From a virus, in IMG/VR virus record IMGVR_UViG_3300036830_000453, positions 1 through 40,091 of that record: a stretch of DNA of 40,091 bases. One strand, 5' to 3'. Of the stretch, positions 1 through 8,296 are shown piece by piece. The position numbers and the translations under genes are program-made. Numbering within the stretch: position 1 is the stretch's first letter; each line of letters starts with the position of its first letter. Under the pieces are notes generated by a model, which searched no databases, was not told the origin of the DNA, and worked only from the letters and a program-made list of their open reading frames with translations.

Positions 1-182
1 CAAGAAGTCGATGTATTGAGGCGATATTTATCGCATAGCTAGCGCATTGAAACCCCTCACTTTTATCAACACTTAAGAGGTTCGACCCATGACCGTAGCA
101 GCCTGGATCCGCGGACTCCCCGTCGGTGTCGTTCAAGCCATCAAGGGCGCGTTCGACTACCCCTCATCGCAAGCGCTCGTCG
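1..182. repeat. terminal overlap, left copy
   Basis: These 182 bases reappear at 39910-40091 with a single difference (C at 118, T at 40027). The repeat starts inside the last codons of the 39347-39928 gene and ends inside the 89-511 gene. I read it as the assembly overlap of a circularly permuted or circular genome of 39,909 bp. A physical direct terminal repeat is possible, but both edges lie within coding sequence, which is unusual for T7-type repeats. Confidence 0.9.
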
Positions 183-511
183 CCACCGGCAATTCCCAAG
201 CAACCGCACTGCCCCTGCCGCGCGACTTCAACGTCTTCAACACGGTGAGCGCGAGCACCGGCGCCATCCTCCCTTGGGGCGCGGACCAGCAACCGACCGG
301 AAGCGCTGCGGGACAGACCGGATTGGTCGAGATCGGGGACACCATCACGGTCGTGAACAACCAGGCCGCCCAGGCGCTGCTCGTCTACCCGCAGCTCGCC
401 GGCACCGTGCAAGGGGCGGGCGCAAACGCCGGCTTCTCCATCGCCGCGAACAAGCAGGCGGTGTTCTCCTACATCGGCCTCGGCAAGTGGGTCGCCAATC
501 TGTCTGCGTAA
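89..511 (+). CDS. small virion-associated protein, putative
   Basis: A 140-residue protein with an AAGAGG ribosome site seven bases before the ATG. The C-terminal two thirds look all-beta: GDTITVVNN, ALLVYPQ, then an alanine-rich stretch and AVFSYIGLGKWVANL at the end. This arrangement is common in short phage proteins that lie next to structural genes and may decorate heads or fibres, but I cannot assign a role. It is the second gene of the late operon, after the basic protein at 39347-39928 across the contig junction. A second, truncated copy of its first 94 bases lies at the right end of the window. Confidence 0.75.
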   Translation: MTVAAWIRGLPVGVVQAIKGAFDYPSSQALVATGNSQATALPLPRDFNVFNTVSASTGAILPWGADQQPTGSAAGQTGLVEIGDTITVVNNQAAQALLVYPQLAGTVQGAGANAGFSIAANKQAVFSYIGLGKWVANLSA

Positions 512-580
512 GTTCCTGTTCCACGTGAAGTAATTCGCCGCTTCGCCCACCTAAGACGTGGAGAGCGGGAGGTCCGATCG

Positions 581-1849
581 ATGAAAGTCCACGCGTATAA
601 AAAAGTCGAATTGTCCAAATTGAGGCCTTGGGACGGCAACCCGAGGCTGCATTCGCCGGAGCAGATAGCCCAGATCGCCGCCTCGATGCAGGAGTTCGGG
701 TTCACGAATCCCTTGCTGATCGACGAGCGTGGCTTGCTGATTGCCGGGCACGGCCGCTTGCAGGCGCTGCAGGCCTTGGGGCAGAAGAGCGCCGGGGCGA
801 TCGAAGTCAAAGGCCTCTCCAAAGCGCAGAAGACAGCGCTGCTGGTGGCCGACAACAAGCTGGCGCTGAACGCCTCGTGGGACATGGCGGCGTTGAGCTC
901 GATCTTGAGCGAGCTCGATCACGCGAACTTTCAGATGGACCTCACCGGCTTCACCGCGCCGGAGATTGAGTCGATTCTGACCTGGAGCCCGGACGGTATC
1001 CAAGGCGGCAAGACCGATCCCGACGCGGTACCGCCGGCGCCGGAGACGGCCGTTTCGAAGCTCGGGGACATTTGGCTGTGCGGCAAGCACCGCATCGCCT
1101 GCGGGGACTGTACGGATTCACAGCTGGTCGCCAAGCTGCTCCAAGGCGGCATCAAGCCGCAGCTCATGGTCACCGACCCACCGTACGGGGTGGAGTACGA
1201 CCCGGACTGGCGCAACAACAGCGTCCGAAACAACGGCAAGAAGATCGGCGGCCGCGCGGTGGGCAAGGTCAAGAACGATCACCAGGCCGACTGGCGCGGC
1301 GCTTGGGTGCTCTTCCCGGGCGACGTCGCATATGTCTGGCATTCCGGCCTGCACTCGGCCGAGGTCGCCGAAAGCCTGCACGCGGCCAACTTCGAACTGC
1401 GATCGCAGATCATTTGGGCCAAGAACAACCTGGCCATCAGCCGCGGCCACTACCATTGGCAGCACGAGCCGTGCTGGTACGCGGTGCGCAAGGGCGGCCA
1501 GGGCCAGTGGGCCGGGGACCGCAAGCAGACGACGCTGTGGGAAATCGACAAGCCGATGAAGAGCGAGACCGGGCACTCGACGCAAAAGCCGGTCGAATGC
1601 ATGCGCCGTCCGATCGCGAACAACTCGAACCCCGGCATGGCGGTCTATGACCCCTTCTTGGGCTCGGGCACCACGGTCATCGCCGCGCACCAGATGCAGC
1701 GGACCTGCCTCGGCGTTGAGCTGAACCCGAGCTACGTCGACGTGGCGGTGCTGCGCTGGCAGGACTTCGCCGGCGCGGTCGCCAAGCGCGAGAAGGACGG
1801 CGTCTCCTTCGCCGATGCGCAGGTGGCCCGTGCCAAACAAGGCGCATAG
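581..1849 (+). CDS. ParB-domain / DNA methyltransferase fusion
   Basis: A 422-residue DNA methyltransferase with an N-terminal ParB/Srx-like domain. Residues 10-95 carry ParB features (SPEQIAQIAASM, LIAGHGRLQAL). Residues 160-415 carry the methyltransferase: catalytic motif IV DPPYG at 199-203, HSTQKP near 332-337, and the AdoMet-binding motif DPFLGSGTT at 357-365. Motif IV before motif I is the beta-class order, seen in N6-adenine and N4-cytosine enzymes. The ribosome site is GGGAGG. It directly precedes and overlaps the small terminase. Such fusions are common in phages and are thought to methylate phage DNA, either against host restriction or in connection with packaging. The target sequence cannot be read from the gene. 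Confidence 0.9.
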   Translation: MKVHAYKKVELSKLRPWDGNPRLHSPEQIAQIAASMQEFGFTNPLLIDERGLLIAGHGRLQALQALGQKSAGAIEVKGLSKAQKTALLVADNKLALNASWDMAALSSILSELDHANFQMDLTGFTAPEIESILTWSPDGIQGGKTDPDAVPPAPETAVSKLGDIWLCGKHRIACGDCTDSQLVAKLLQGGIKPQLMVTDPPYGVEYDPDWRNNSVRNNGKKIGGRAVGKVKNDHQADWRGAWVLFPGDVAYVWHSGLHSAEVAESLHAANFELRSQIIWAKNNLAISRGHYHWQHEPCWYAVRKGGQGQWAGDRKQTTLWEIDKPMKSETGHSTQKPVECMRRPIANNSNPGMAVYDPFLGSGTTVIAAHQMQRTCLGVELNPSYVDVAVLRWQDFAGAVAKREKDGVSFADAQVARAKQGA

Positions 1850-2201
1850 GCCGAGCGACACGCAGCGTACCGAGGTCCAGGCTTACGCTGCGGTCGGGAC
1901 GCCGCACCACGATATCGCCAAAATCGTCGGCATCGACACCAAGACGCTGCTCAAGCACTACCCGGACGAGCTGACTTTGGGCAAGTCCCGCGCGAACGCG
2001 ATGGTGGGCCGGGCGCTGTTCACCGCCGCCACCGCCCCGGGCAAGAAGCAATCGATCGCCGCGGCCATCTTTTGGTTGAAGGCGCAAGCCGGCTGGCGCG
2101 AGAAGATTGACGTCGAGCACTCGGGGAGCTTCACCGTGGTCGACCGGGATCCGACGCAGCGGCCGCCTGGCTATAACGCCAAGCGCCGCAAGACCGGGTG
2201 A
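1815..2201 (+). CDS. terS: terminase small subunit, putative
   Basis: A 128-residue protein with an N-terminal helix-turn-helix-like segment (HHDIAKIVGIDTKTLLKHY) followed by a long helical region containing KAQAGWRE, typical of small terminase-like DNA-binding proteins next to TerL. It would recognise the packaging site and load the large subunit. The first ATG lies inside the end of the methyltransferase gene. An in-frame GTG at 1830 (VPNKAHRPSD) may be the true start, because it gives the N-terminus usual for this type. The stop overlaps the GTG of the large terminase. The call rests on position and the HTH, not on a diagnostic motif. Confidence 0.7.
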   Translation: MRRWPVPNKAHRPSDTQRTEVQAYAAVGTPHHDIAKIVGIDTKTLLKHYPDELTLGKSRANAMVGRALFTAATAPGKKQSIAAAIFWLKAQAGWREKIDVEHSGSFTVVDRDPTQRPPGYNAKRRKTG

Positions 2202-3670
2202 ACCCCAGTCCGGTCGGCCGCGAGGTCGACCCCTACGGCGGCTGGTACACCGAGCCGCACCAGGACAAGCTGTGGAACTACCTGGTCGCCGGCGGCATTC
2301 GCGCCTGCACGGTTTGGCACCGCCGCGCCGGCAAGGACGATGTCTCGCTGCATTGGACCTGCCGCTGTATGTGCCGGCGGGTCGGCAACTACTGGCACAT
2401 GCTCCCCCAGGCGGAGCAGGCCCGCAAAGCGATCTGGGAGGCGATCAACCCGCACACGGGTAAGCGGCGCATCGATGAGGCCTTCCCCATCGAGCTGCGC
2501 AAGCGCACGCGCAACAACGAGATGATGATCGAGTTCAAGAACGGCTCGATCTGGCAGGTGGTGGGCAGTGACAACTTCAACGCCTTGGTCGGCTCTCCGC
2601 CTATTGGCATTGTGTTCAGCGAGTTTTCGCTCGCAGACCCTGCGGCGTGGGCTTATTTGCGGCCAATTCTCAAAGAGAACGGCGGCTGGGCGATCTTCAT
2701 CTACACCCCCCGCGGCCGCAACCACGGGCTCTCGTTGTACGAGTCGGCTAAGCGCGCTCCTGGCTGGTTCCACCAGGTGCTCGACGCCACGCAGACCGAA
2801 ATATTCAGCGCCGCCGAGCTCGAGGAAGAGCGGCTCGAGCTGATCCAGCAGTTCGGCCAGGAAATAGGCCAGGCCTTCTTCGACCAGGAGTACATGTGCT
2901 CCTTCGACGCGGCCATCATCGGCGCGGTGTACGCCAACGGGATCCGGGCGCTCGAACACAAGGGCCGCATCTGCCCGACCGCGTACGACCCGGCCTTCCC
3001 GGTGCATACCGCCTGGGATTTGGGCTTCTCCGACGCGACCGCGATTTGGTTCTTTCAAATTGTGCCCGGGCCGATGATCAACGTTATCGATCACTACCGC
3101 AGCTCGGGCCAAAAGCCGGTGCATTACATGGAGCGGCTGTACGGGCAGGAGATCGTCTTCAGCCCCGAGGGCAAGATTTACCTGGGCGACCCTATCAAGG
3201 ACGCCGCGCACCGCATGGCCTACCAGTACGGGATGCACTACATCCCGCACGACGGCGCGCACAAGACCTTGGCCGCCGGCGGGCGCAGCTTCGGGGATCA
3301 GGCCTACGATATGGGCGTGACGATGGAAGTGATCCCGGCCACCAGCACCTTGAACGGCATCGCCGCGGCGCGCCGGACGTTGGAGTTCTGCCAGTTCGAT
3401 ATGGAGGCGTGCGCCACGGGCTTAGAGGCGCTGCGCAGCTACCACTTCAACTGGGATCCGAAGACCAAAATTCTCTCCGACGCCCCGGTGCATGACTGGT
3501 CGAGCCACGATTCGAAAGCCTTTGAGATCATCGGCCAGGTGTGGCAGCCTCGCCTGCAAGATAAGCCGCCGGAAAAGGCGCGATTTTTGAACGAGGCCAC
3601 CGCCGATGAGGTGTTCTGGCCGAAGCACGGCGGTGGGAACAAGTGGAACAAACGCGCGGACCGAATTTGA
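2198..3670 (+). CDS. terL: terminase large subunit
   Basis: A 490-residue packaging motor with ATPase and nuclease halves. The ATPase half shows a deviant Walker A, WHRRAGKD (residues 40-47), a Walker B GIVFSEF (137-143) with catalytic Glu, and a coupling motif IFIYTPRG. The nuclease half shows the acidic clusters AWDLGFSDAT (272-281) and, near the C-terminus, HDWSSHDSKAFE. It drives ATP-dependent DNA translocation into the prohead through the portal and cuts the concatemer. It starts at a GTG that overlaps the TGA of the preceding gene (GTGA), so it is coupled to TerS. Confidence 0.95.
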   Translation: MNPSPVGREVDPYGGWYTEPHQDKLWNYLVAGGIRACTVWHRRAGKDDVSLHWTCRCMCRRVGNYWHMLPQAEQARKAIWEAINPHTGKRRIDEAFPIELRKRTRNNEMMIEFKNGSIWQVVGSDNFNALVGSPPIGIVFSEFSLADPAAWAYLRPILKENGGWAIFIYTPRGRNHGLSLYESAKRAPGWFHQVLDATQTEIFSAAELEEERLELIQQFGQEIGQAFFDQEYMCSFDAAIIGAVYANGIRALEHKGRICPTAYDPAFPVHTAWDLGFSDATAIWFFQIVPGPMINVIDHYRSSGQKPVHYMERLYGQEIVFSPEGKIYLGDPIKDAAHRMAYQYGMHYIPHDGAHKTLAAGGRSFGDQAYDMGVTMEVIPATSTLNGIAAARRTLEFCQFDMEACATGLEALRSYHFNWDPKTKILSDAPVHDWSSHDSKAFEIIGQVWQPRLQDKPPEKARFLNEATADEVFWPKHGGGNKWNKRADRI

Positions 3671-3981
3671 AGGCGGTCACGACCCGCCGGCCGATGGAGC
3701 CTATCCCGCAGCCCTTGAACCCGAACGAGTCCGGGCGCCAATCGAAGGACCCGAGCGTGAAGCTCATGACCTACATTGGCCGCCTGCAGCGCACGCCGGT
3801 GAAGGACGAAATCATCGTGCTCCCCGAGGATGTCGCGGCCGAGGCGCTGCAGGTAGTCAAGGACCAGGGCTGGGCGCGCGTCGTTCACCCCGAGGACCCC
3901 AACGCTTTCATGTTTTGCCGGCACTGGGTCTGCCCGCCGCCGGTGGCAAACGAATCGAATCCGCCGCCCAAAGCGGCATAA
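3643..3981 (+). CDS. hypothetical protein
   Basis: A 112-residue protein that I do not recognise. The usable start may be the ATG at 3643 inside the terL gene, the TTG at 3667 that overlaps the terL stop, or the ATG at 3694. The middle segment (EIIVLPEDVAAEALQVVKDQ) looks like a short folded domain, and the tail is proline-rich. It lies between terL and another small protein in a tightly packed operon. Confidence 0.65.
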   Translation: MEQTRGPNLKAVTTRRPMEPIPQPLNPNESGRQSKDPSVKLMTYIGRLQRTPVKDEIIVLPEDVAAEALQVVKDQGWARVVHPEDPNAFMFCRHWVCPPPVANESNPPPKAA

Positions 3982-3993
3982 CAGGGGATAGCA

Positions 3994-4335
3994 ATGGCGA
4001 AGGTAAGAATCGAGCCCACCGTCGGGCGTGTGGTGCATTACTACCACCGGGATCCGGCGCACGACGATCCGGAAACCGAGGCGCAAATCATCGGCCCGCA
4101 GGCGGCGCTGCTTTGCGGCGTGAACGCCGACGGCACCATCAACGTGGCGCACTTCGATGAGCAGGGCAATTGCCGCCCGGCCACCAACGTGCTGCTGCTG
4201 CAGGACGAGGACGCGGAGCCGGACGAGGAGACCCTCAACTGGGCGGAATGGATGCCGTTCCAAAAGGGCCAAGCGCAGAAGACCGAGGAACTGGAGAAGG
4301 CCGTCCGTGGCTCAGGATCTAGTTCCAAGGACTGA
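3994..4335 (+). CDS. hypothetical protein, beta-rich
   Basis: A 113-residue protein with the N-terminal pattern PTVGRVVHYYHRDP, then ADGTINVAHFDEQGN and an acidic tail ending in Ser/Lys. Short proteins with a VGRxVHYY start are frequent near phage packaging genes, and their function is unknown. The upstream sequence AACAGGGGATAGC is a ribosome site identical to the one before the gene at 38120. Confidence 0.75.
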   Translation: MAKVRIEPTVGRVVHYYHRDPAHDDPETEAQIIGPQAALLCGVNADGTINVAHFDEQGNCRPATNVLLLQDEDAEPDEETLNWAEWMPFQKGQAQKTEELEKAVRGSGSSSKD

Positions 4336-4852
4336 GCGCGCTTGCGTTCCGAGAGATCAATTGCCGGCGCAGTTGCAGTCGTATCCGCCTGCGCTGCGCT
4401 GGCATCCCTTGACGGTTCTGTGGTGGGAAAGGCTGGTGAACTCGCGCTGCGAGAGCTTCCGGGCCCCGTCCGGCCGGGAGTATTTCCCAGTGCCGCCCGC
4501 GGCCTTCAAGGAGATCGGCCTGGACCTGATCGCCATAACCGGCCTTACCCCGTGGATCCGGTTGCCCAAGAATCTAATCGGCTACGGACCGGCCGACGAA
4601 AGTCACACCATGATGTTCGCGGGCAAGTGGATCGTCCCCGAGCTGGCGGTAATCGACGCCGATGATGCACTCGGAGCTGATCGAGTGGCGCATCTGCAGG
4701 GTGAAGCGGGCGCGGATCAAGGGCGAGCGATCGCCCGGGACGTGGGAGTTCCACTCGGAAGGCGCGCAATCGACCTTCGGCCTGACGCGGGCCAAGAAAA
4801 TACTGAAGGTGCTGGGGCCGGGCTGGGAAATCCGCCACTCGAGCACGTTTGA
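4307..4852 (+). CDS. hypothetical protein with long 3' overlap
   Basis: Starts at a GTG inside the preceding gene and could encode 181 residues. Residues 1-120 look like a normal protein (for example LTVLWWERLVNSRCESF and TMMFAGKWIVPELAVID). The last 60 residues have the Gly/Ala/Arg-rich look of a shadow frame and overlap the convincing 70-codon gene at 4662. Either the gene really overlaps by 191 bases, or an indel near 4650-4665 hides its natural end. Confidence 0.5.
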   Translation: MAQDLVPRTERACVPRDQLPAQLQSYPPALRWHPLTVLWWERLVNSRCESFRAPSGREYFPVPPAAFKEIGLDLIAITGLTPWIRLPKNLIGYGPADESHTMMFAGKWIVPELAVIDADDALGADRVAHLQGEAGADQGRAIARDVGVPLGRRAIDLRPDAGQENTEGAGAGLGNPPLEHV

Positions 4853-4874
4853 ACCACCGACCGAGGAGAAGTAA
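4662..4874 (+). CDS. small hypothetical protein
   Basis: A 70-residue basic protein with strong G/C preference at third codon positions throughout, which makes this the coding frame here. It contains a compact segment LTRAKKILKVLGPGWEIRH. It has no good ribosome site, so translation probably depends on coupling with the overlapping upstream frame. Its TAA abuts the ATG of the next gene. Confidence 0.65.
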   Translation: MMHSELIEWRICRVKRARIKGERSPGTWEFHSEGAQSTFGLTRAKKILKVLGPGWEIRHSSTFEPPTEEK

Positions 4875-5189
4875 ATGGGCGGCCCAGGCGCATTAGAAAC
4901 AGGCAATCCGATCCAGGTCACGGGCACCGGCGCCGCGCAGCAGGTGCTAGCCCGCGACTGCCAAATCCTCGGCTTTCTCTACAACTCGGGCGGCGCAACG
5001 CCGACGCTGTCGATCAATGATTCGGCCAGTGTGGCGGGCGTGGCTGCAGGCAACGCGAAGCTCACGGCCATGCCGCTGTCAAGCGCCACCCTCGGGGTCC
5101 CGCCCTTCACCCCGTTCCCGGCCGACATGCTGGCCGGCTTGAACATCACGCTCACGACCGGCGCGATCGTCACCTTCTTCCTCCAATAG
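4875..5189 (+). CDS. small virion-type protein, putative
   Basis: A 104-residue Gly/Ala/Thr-rich, beta-prone protein (PIQVTGTGAAQQV, LGFLYNSGGATPTLSIND) with a GGAG ribosome site. Sequences of this kind often decorate phage particles, but no diagnostic motif is visible. It sits immediately before the portal gene. Confidence 0.7.
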   Translation: MGGPGALETGNPIQVTGTGAAQQVLARDCQILGFLYNSGGATPTLSINDSASVAGVAAGNAKLTAMPLSSATLGVPPFTPFPADMLAGLNITLTTGAIVTFFLQ

Positions 5190-5192
5190 CCC

Positions 5193-7934
5193 ATGGCGAA
5201 GAAGGCGGATCCGAATCGGCGCGGGGACATCGACGCCGAGGTGGCCTATTGGAAGGACGAGATCGACACCTACGAGCGGATGTTCGACAAGTTCCTGCGC
5301 CGCGGCCGCAAGATCATGAAAAAATACAAGGACGTCCGCACGCCCAGGGAGGAGGCGATCACCCGGTACAACATCCTCTGGGCCAACACCCAGACCCGCT
5401 TGCCCGCGCTCTATGCCCGAAACCCCAAGGTCGTCGTCGAGCGCCGCTTCCGCGACAAGGACCCCGTCGGCCGCGTGGCCTCCGAGGTTCTCGAGCGGTC
5501 GATTCAGTACACCCTTGATCACTGTAACGATTCCTGGCAGACCAACCGCCAATGCGTGCTCGACTTCGAGCTGCCAGGCCGAGGTACTGTCTGGGTGCGC
5601 TACGTGCCGCATTTCAAGAAGCAAGAACTTGCAGCGGCTGATGCAGAGCGTCGTCCGGCAGACTCGGGCCCTGCAGGTACCGTTGCTGGCGGCGAGCCCG
5701 ACCCCGCCTCCCTCCAAAGCTCCGAAGCCCCCGGGGAAACCGCCCAGCCCTTGACGGTTGGCGCGGAGGGCAAAGTCCCAAAGCTCGATCAAATTGGCGC
5801 CGAGGGCGTGCAGGTCTCGAACGTCTCGCCCGACGAGGTGGCCGAGGAGACCATCGAATACGAGGAGACCAAGCTCGACTACGTGTACTGGGAGGACTAC
5901 GGCCATTCCTGGGCCCGGGTCGATGATGAGGTCCGCGGCAAGTGGCGCCGCGTGTACATGGACCGCGAGGAGCTGGAGCTGCGCTTCACGAACCTCACCG
6001 AGGCGGAGATTGCCGGCATCCCGCTCGACTGGTCGCCGAAGAACCTGACCGACACGAAGGTGCCGCAAACCCGCAAGAAGGCGATCGTGTACGAGATCTG
6101 GGACAAGCGCCGGCGCGTGATCCTTTGGATGGTGAAGACCTACCCGAAGCTGCTCGACAAGCGCGACGACAAGTTGGGGCTGGACGGCTTCTTCCCCACG
6201 CCCCGGCCGCTGCTGGCGAACCTGTGCAATGACGACCTGGTGCCGACGCCGAATTTCAGCTTCTACCAGGACCAGGCGAACGAGATCGACGAGCTCTCCA
6301 CCCGCATCGTCTCGATCACCAAGGCCTTGAAGGTCGCCGGCGTGCGCGATGCCAGCGCCGAGGCGCTCGATCGATTGCTTTCCGAAGGCGTGGAAAACGC
6401 CCTGGTGCCGGTCAATGGATGGGCTGCGATGAAGGAGAAGGGGGGCCTCGCGGGAAGCTTTGCCCTCCTGCCGATGGAGGAAATTGCCGATACGCTGCAG
6501 AAGCTGCGCGACCAGCGCACCGCGTTGATCGAGGACGTCTACCAGCTCACCGGCATCTCCGACATCGTCCGCGGCATGAGCGACCCGAACGAGACGGCCA
6601 CCGCGCAGCAGCTCAAAGGCCAATTCTCGATGGTGCGCATCGAGGACGCCCAGACCGAGGTGCAGCGCTTCTGCCGGGACGAGATTCGGATCATCGGCCA
6701 AATTGTGGCCGGCTACGATATCGAAACCTTGAAGCAAATCTGTGGCGTCAAGCTCTTGACCGCCATGGAGAAACAACAGATCCAAGCGCAGCTCGCTGCG
6801 CAAGCCCGAATGCAGCAAATGGCGCAAGCGCAGGCCGCGATGTCATCCCCTTCGCCGCCTGCCGGTGCGCCACCCGGGGTGCATCCAGGAGCCCCGGGCG
6901 CTGCCCCGCCTGCTATGCTTCCGCCTCATACAACGTCGCCGCCGCAGCCGGGTCCTTCGGGACCGCCGCAGGGCGCACCGGGTATGCCGCAAGCGGGTCT
7001 CCCGCCTGCCGCCGGTGCCGTCCCTGCGGTCGGAGCGCAGCAGGCGCCACAGCCCGGCGGTCAAATGCACCCCGGCGCACCTTCCCAGCCGATGACGCCG
7101 GCGCCGGGCCAAGCCCCGCCCAGCCCTGAGAAAATGCAGCTGCTCGAGCTTCCCACTTGGGAGGAGGTCGAGGCGCTGCTCAAGAACCCGGTCTTACGCG
7201 AGTTCCGCTTGGACCTGGAGACCGACTCGACCATCCGCATGGACGAGGAGGCCGAGAAGCTGGCGCGCATGGAGCTGATCAAATCGGTCGGCGAGTTCGT
7301 GCAGCAAATGGTCCAGGCCGGCGCCGCCGCCCCCGAGATCCTGCCGATGTTGGGCGAGCTGCTGATGTTCGGCATCCGCGCGTTCAAGACGGCGCGCGCG
7401 GTCGAGCAAACCTTCGAGGACATGATGGAGGCGCTCGAGAAGGCCGCGAAGCAGCCGAAGGGGCCGCCGCCGGAGGTCGCCAAGGCGCAGGCCGAGGGGC
7501 AAATCCAAATGCAGCTCGAGCAGATCAAGGGCAAGGTCACGCTGCAGGTCGCCCAGGGCGAGCAGCAAGCCCAGGCCCAACAGGCGCAGCAGGAAAACCA
7601 GCTGGAGTCGCAACGGGACCAGCTCAAAGCGCAACTCGATGCCCAAACCGCGCAACACGCCGCGGAGATCAAGGCCAAGACCGACCAGGTCATCGAGGAG
7701 CTGCGCGCGCGCTTCGAGGCCGAGAAATCCCAGTGGGAGACGGCCGCCAAGGAGCGCATCGCCAAGCTCGAGGCCGACACCGAGCTCAAGATCGCCGGCA
7801 TGAAGATGGCGCACGAGAAGGAGCAAAACGAGCAGGGCCGCCGCCACGAGCAGTCGATCACGCGGATGAACCAGTCCCACGATGAGAAGATGGGCAAAGC
7901 CGCCGCGGCCGACAAGGAGAAAAAGGCCGCATGA
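5193..7934 (+). CDS. portal protein
   Basis: A 913-residue protein that would form the dodecameric DNA entry ring. The first 560 residues look like a portal: RYNILWANTQTRLPALYARN near residue 60, a linker around 150-190, then GISDIVRGMSDPNETATAQQ and IIGQIVAGYDIETL near 450-520. Residues 560-645 form a Pro/Gly/Ala-rich linker. Residues 645-760 are helical, and 760-913 are a Gln/Ala/Glu-rich, highly charged coiled coil. Position after terminase and before scaffold and capsid supports the call. Most portals are 500-750 residues, so the C-terminal extension is notable. Confidence 0.85.
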   Translation: MAKKADPNRRGDIDAEVAYWKDEIDTYERMFDKFLRRGRKIMKKYKDVRTPREEAITRYNILWANTQTRLPALYARNPKVVVERRFRDKDPVGRVASEVLERSIQYTLDHCNDSWQTNRQCVLDFELPGRGTVWVRYVPHFKKQELAAADAERRPADSGPAGTVAGGEPDPASLQSSEAPGETAQPLTVGAEGKVPKLDQIGAEGVQVSNVSPDEVAEETIEYEETKLDYVYWEDYGHSWARVDDEVRGKWRRVYMDREELELRFTNLTEAEIAGIPLDWSPKNLTDTKVPQTRKKAIVYEIWDKRRRVILWMVKTYPKLLDKRDDKLGLDGFFPTPRPLLANLCNDDLVPTPNFSFYQDQANEIDELSTRIVSITKALKVAGVRDASAEALDRLLSEGVENALVPVNGWAAMKEKGGLAGSFALLPMEEIADTLQKLRDQRTALIEDVYQLTGISDIVRGMSDPNETATAQQLKGQFSMVRIEDAQTEVQRFCRDEIRIIGQIVAGYDIETLKQICGVKLLTAMEKQQIQAQLAAQARMQQMAQAQAAMSSPSPPAGAPPGVHPGAPGAAPPAMLPPHTTSPPQPGPSGPPQGAPGMPQAGLPPAAGAVPAVGAQQAPQPGGQMHPGAPSQPMTPAPGQAPPSPEKMQLLELPTWEEVEALLKNPVLREFRLDLETDSTIRMDEEAEKLARMELIKSVGEFVQQMVQAGAAAPEILPMLGELLMFGIRAFKTARAVEQTFEDMMEALEKAAKQPKGPPPEVAKAQAEGQIQMQLEQIKGKVTLQVAQGEQQAQAQQAQQENQLESQRDQLKAQLDAQTAQHAAEIKAKTDQVIEELRARFEAEKSQWETAAKERIAKLEADTELKIAGMKMAHEKEQNEQGRRHEQSITRMNQSHDEKMGKAAAADKEKKAA

Positions 7935-8296
7935 AAACGTGTCTATTTTGGCTGCTCTTCGCCGGCATCCAGGCTGTAAACGCGATTTTGTTCATCCCCG
8001 GTGTATTTATCTGTCTATGGCCGGCGCTCGCCCGAGTGACCTGGATCTATTGGAACTCTGACGACCCGCCGACCGGCTGGCCGTGGGCGCACGCCTATAT
8101 TTGGCTGGCGTTCCGGAACAACGTCGCCAACCTGCGGCGGGTGTGGGGTGTCTCGGGGGCTGGCCGTCCGCTGCTGTATGACTGGTGGGGCGGCACGCCG
8201 GACGATATCCACTCCGGCCACTACTACAAAATCGGCTGGGAGTCGGGCGATCCGTTCGAGCCGGTGATCAGCGCCGGCGCCGGCCGCGGCTACTGA
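7931..8296 (+). CDS. small membrane-anchored protein
   Basis: A 121-residue protein whose ATG overlaps the portal stop (ATGA). Residues 5-35 form one or two hydrophobic segments (FWLLFAGIQAVNAILFIPG), followed by a tryptophan- and proline-rich stretch with NSDDPPTGWPW and FRNNVANLRRVWG. Phages of many types encode short proteins with a membrane N-terminus and an RNxxxN stretch. Function is not known. Confidence 0.7.
   Translation: MKTCLFWLLFAGIQAVNAILFIPGVFICLWPALARVTWIYWNSDDPPTGWPWAHAYIWLAFRNNVANLRRVWGVSGAGRPLLYDWWGGTPDDIHSGHYYKIGWESGDPFEPVISAGAGRGY

Noticed and set aside
1-182. T7-like physical terminal repeat
   Set aside because: Both repeat edges are inside genes and the copies differ by one base. 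Assembly overlap is simpler without read evidence.
5079-6827. Long minus-strand open frame opposite the portal
   Set aside because: Shadow of the GC-rich portal gene. The product is Leu/Val/His/Arg-rich and has no ribosome site.
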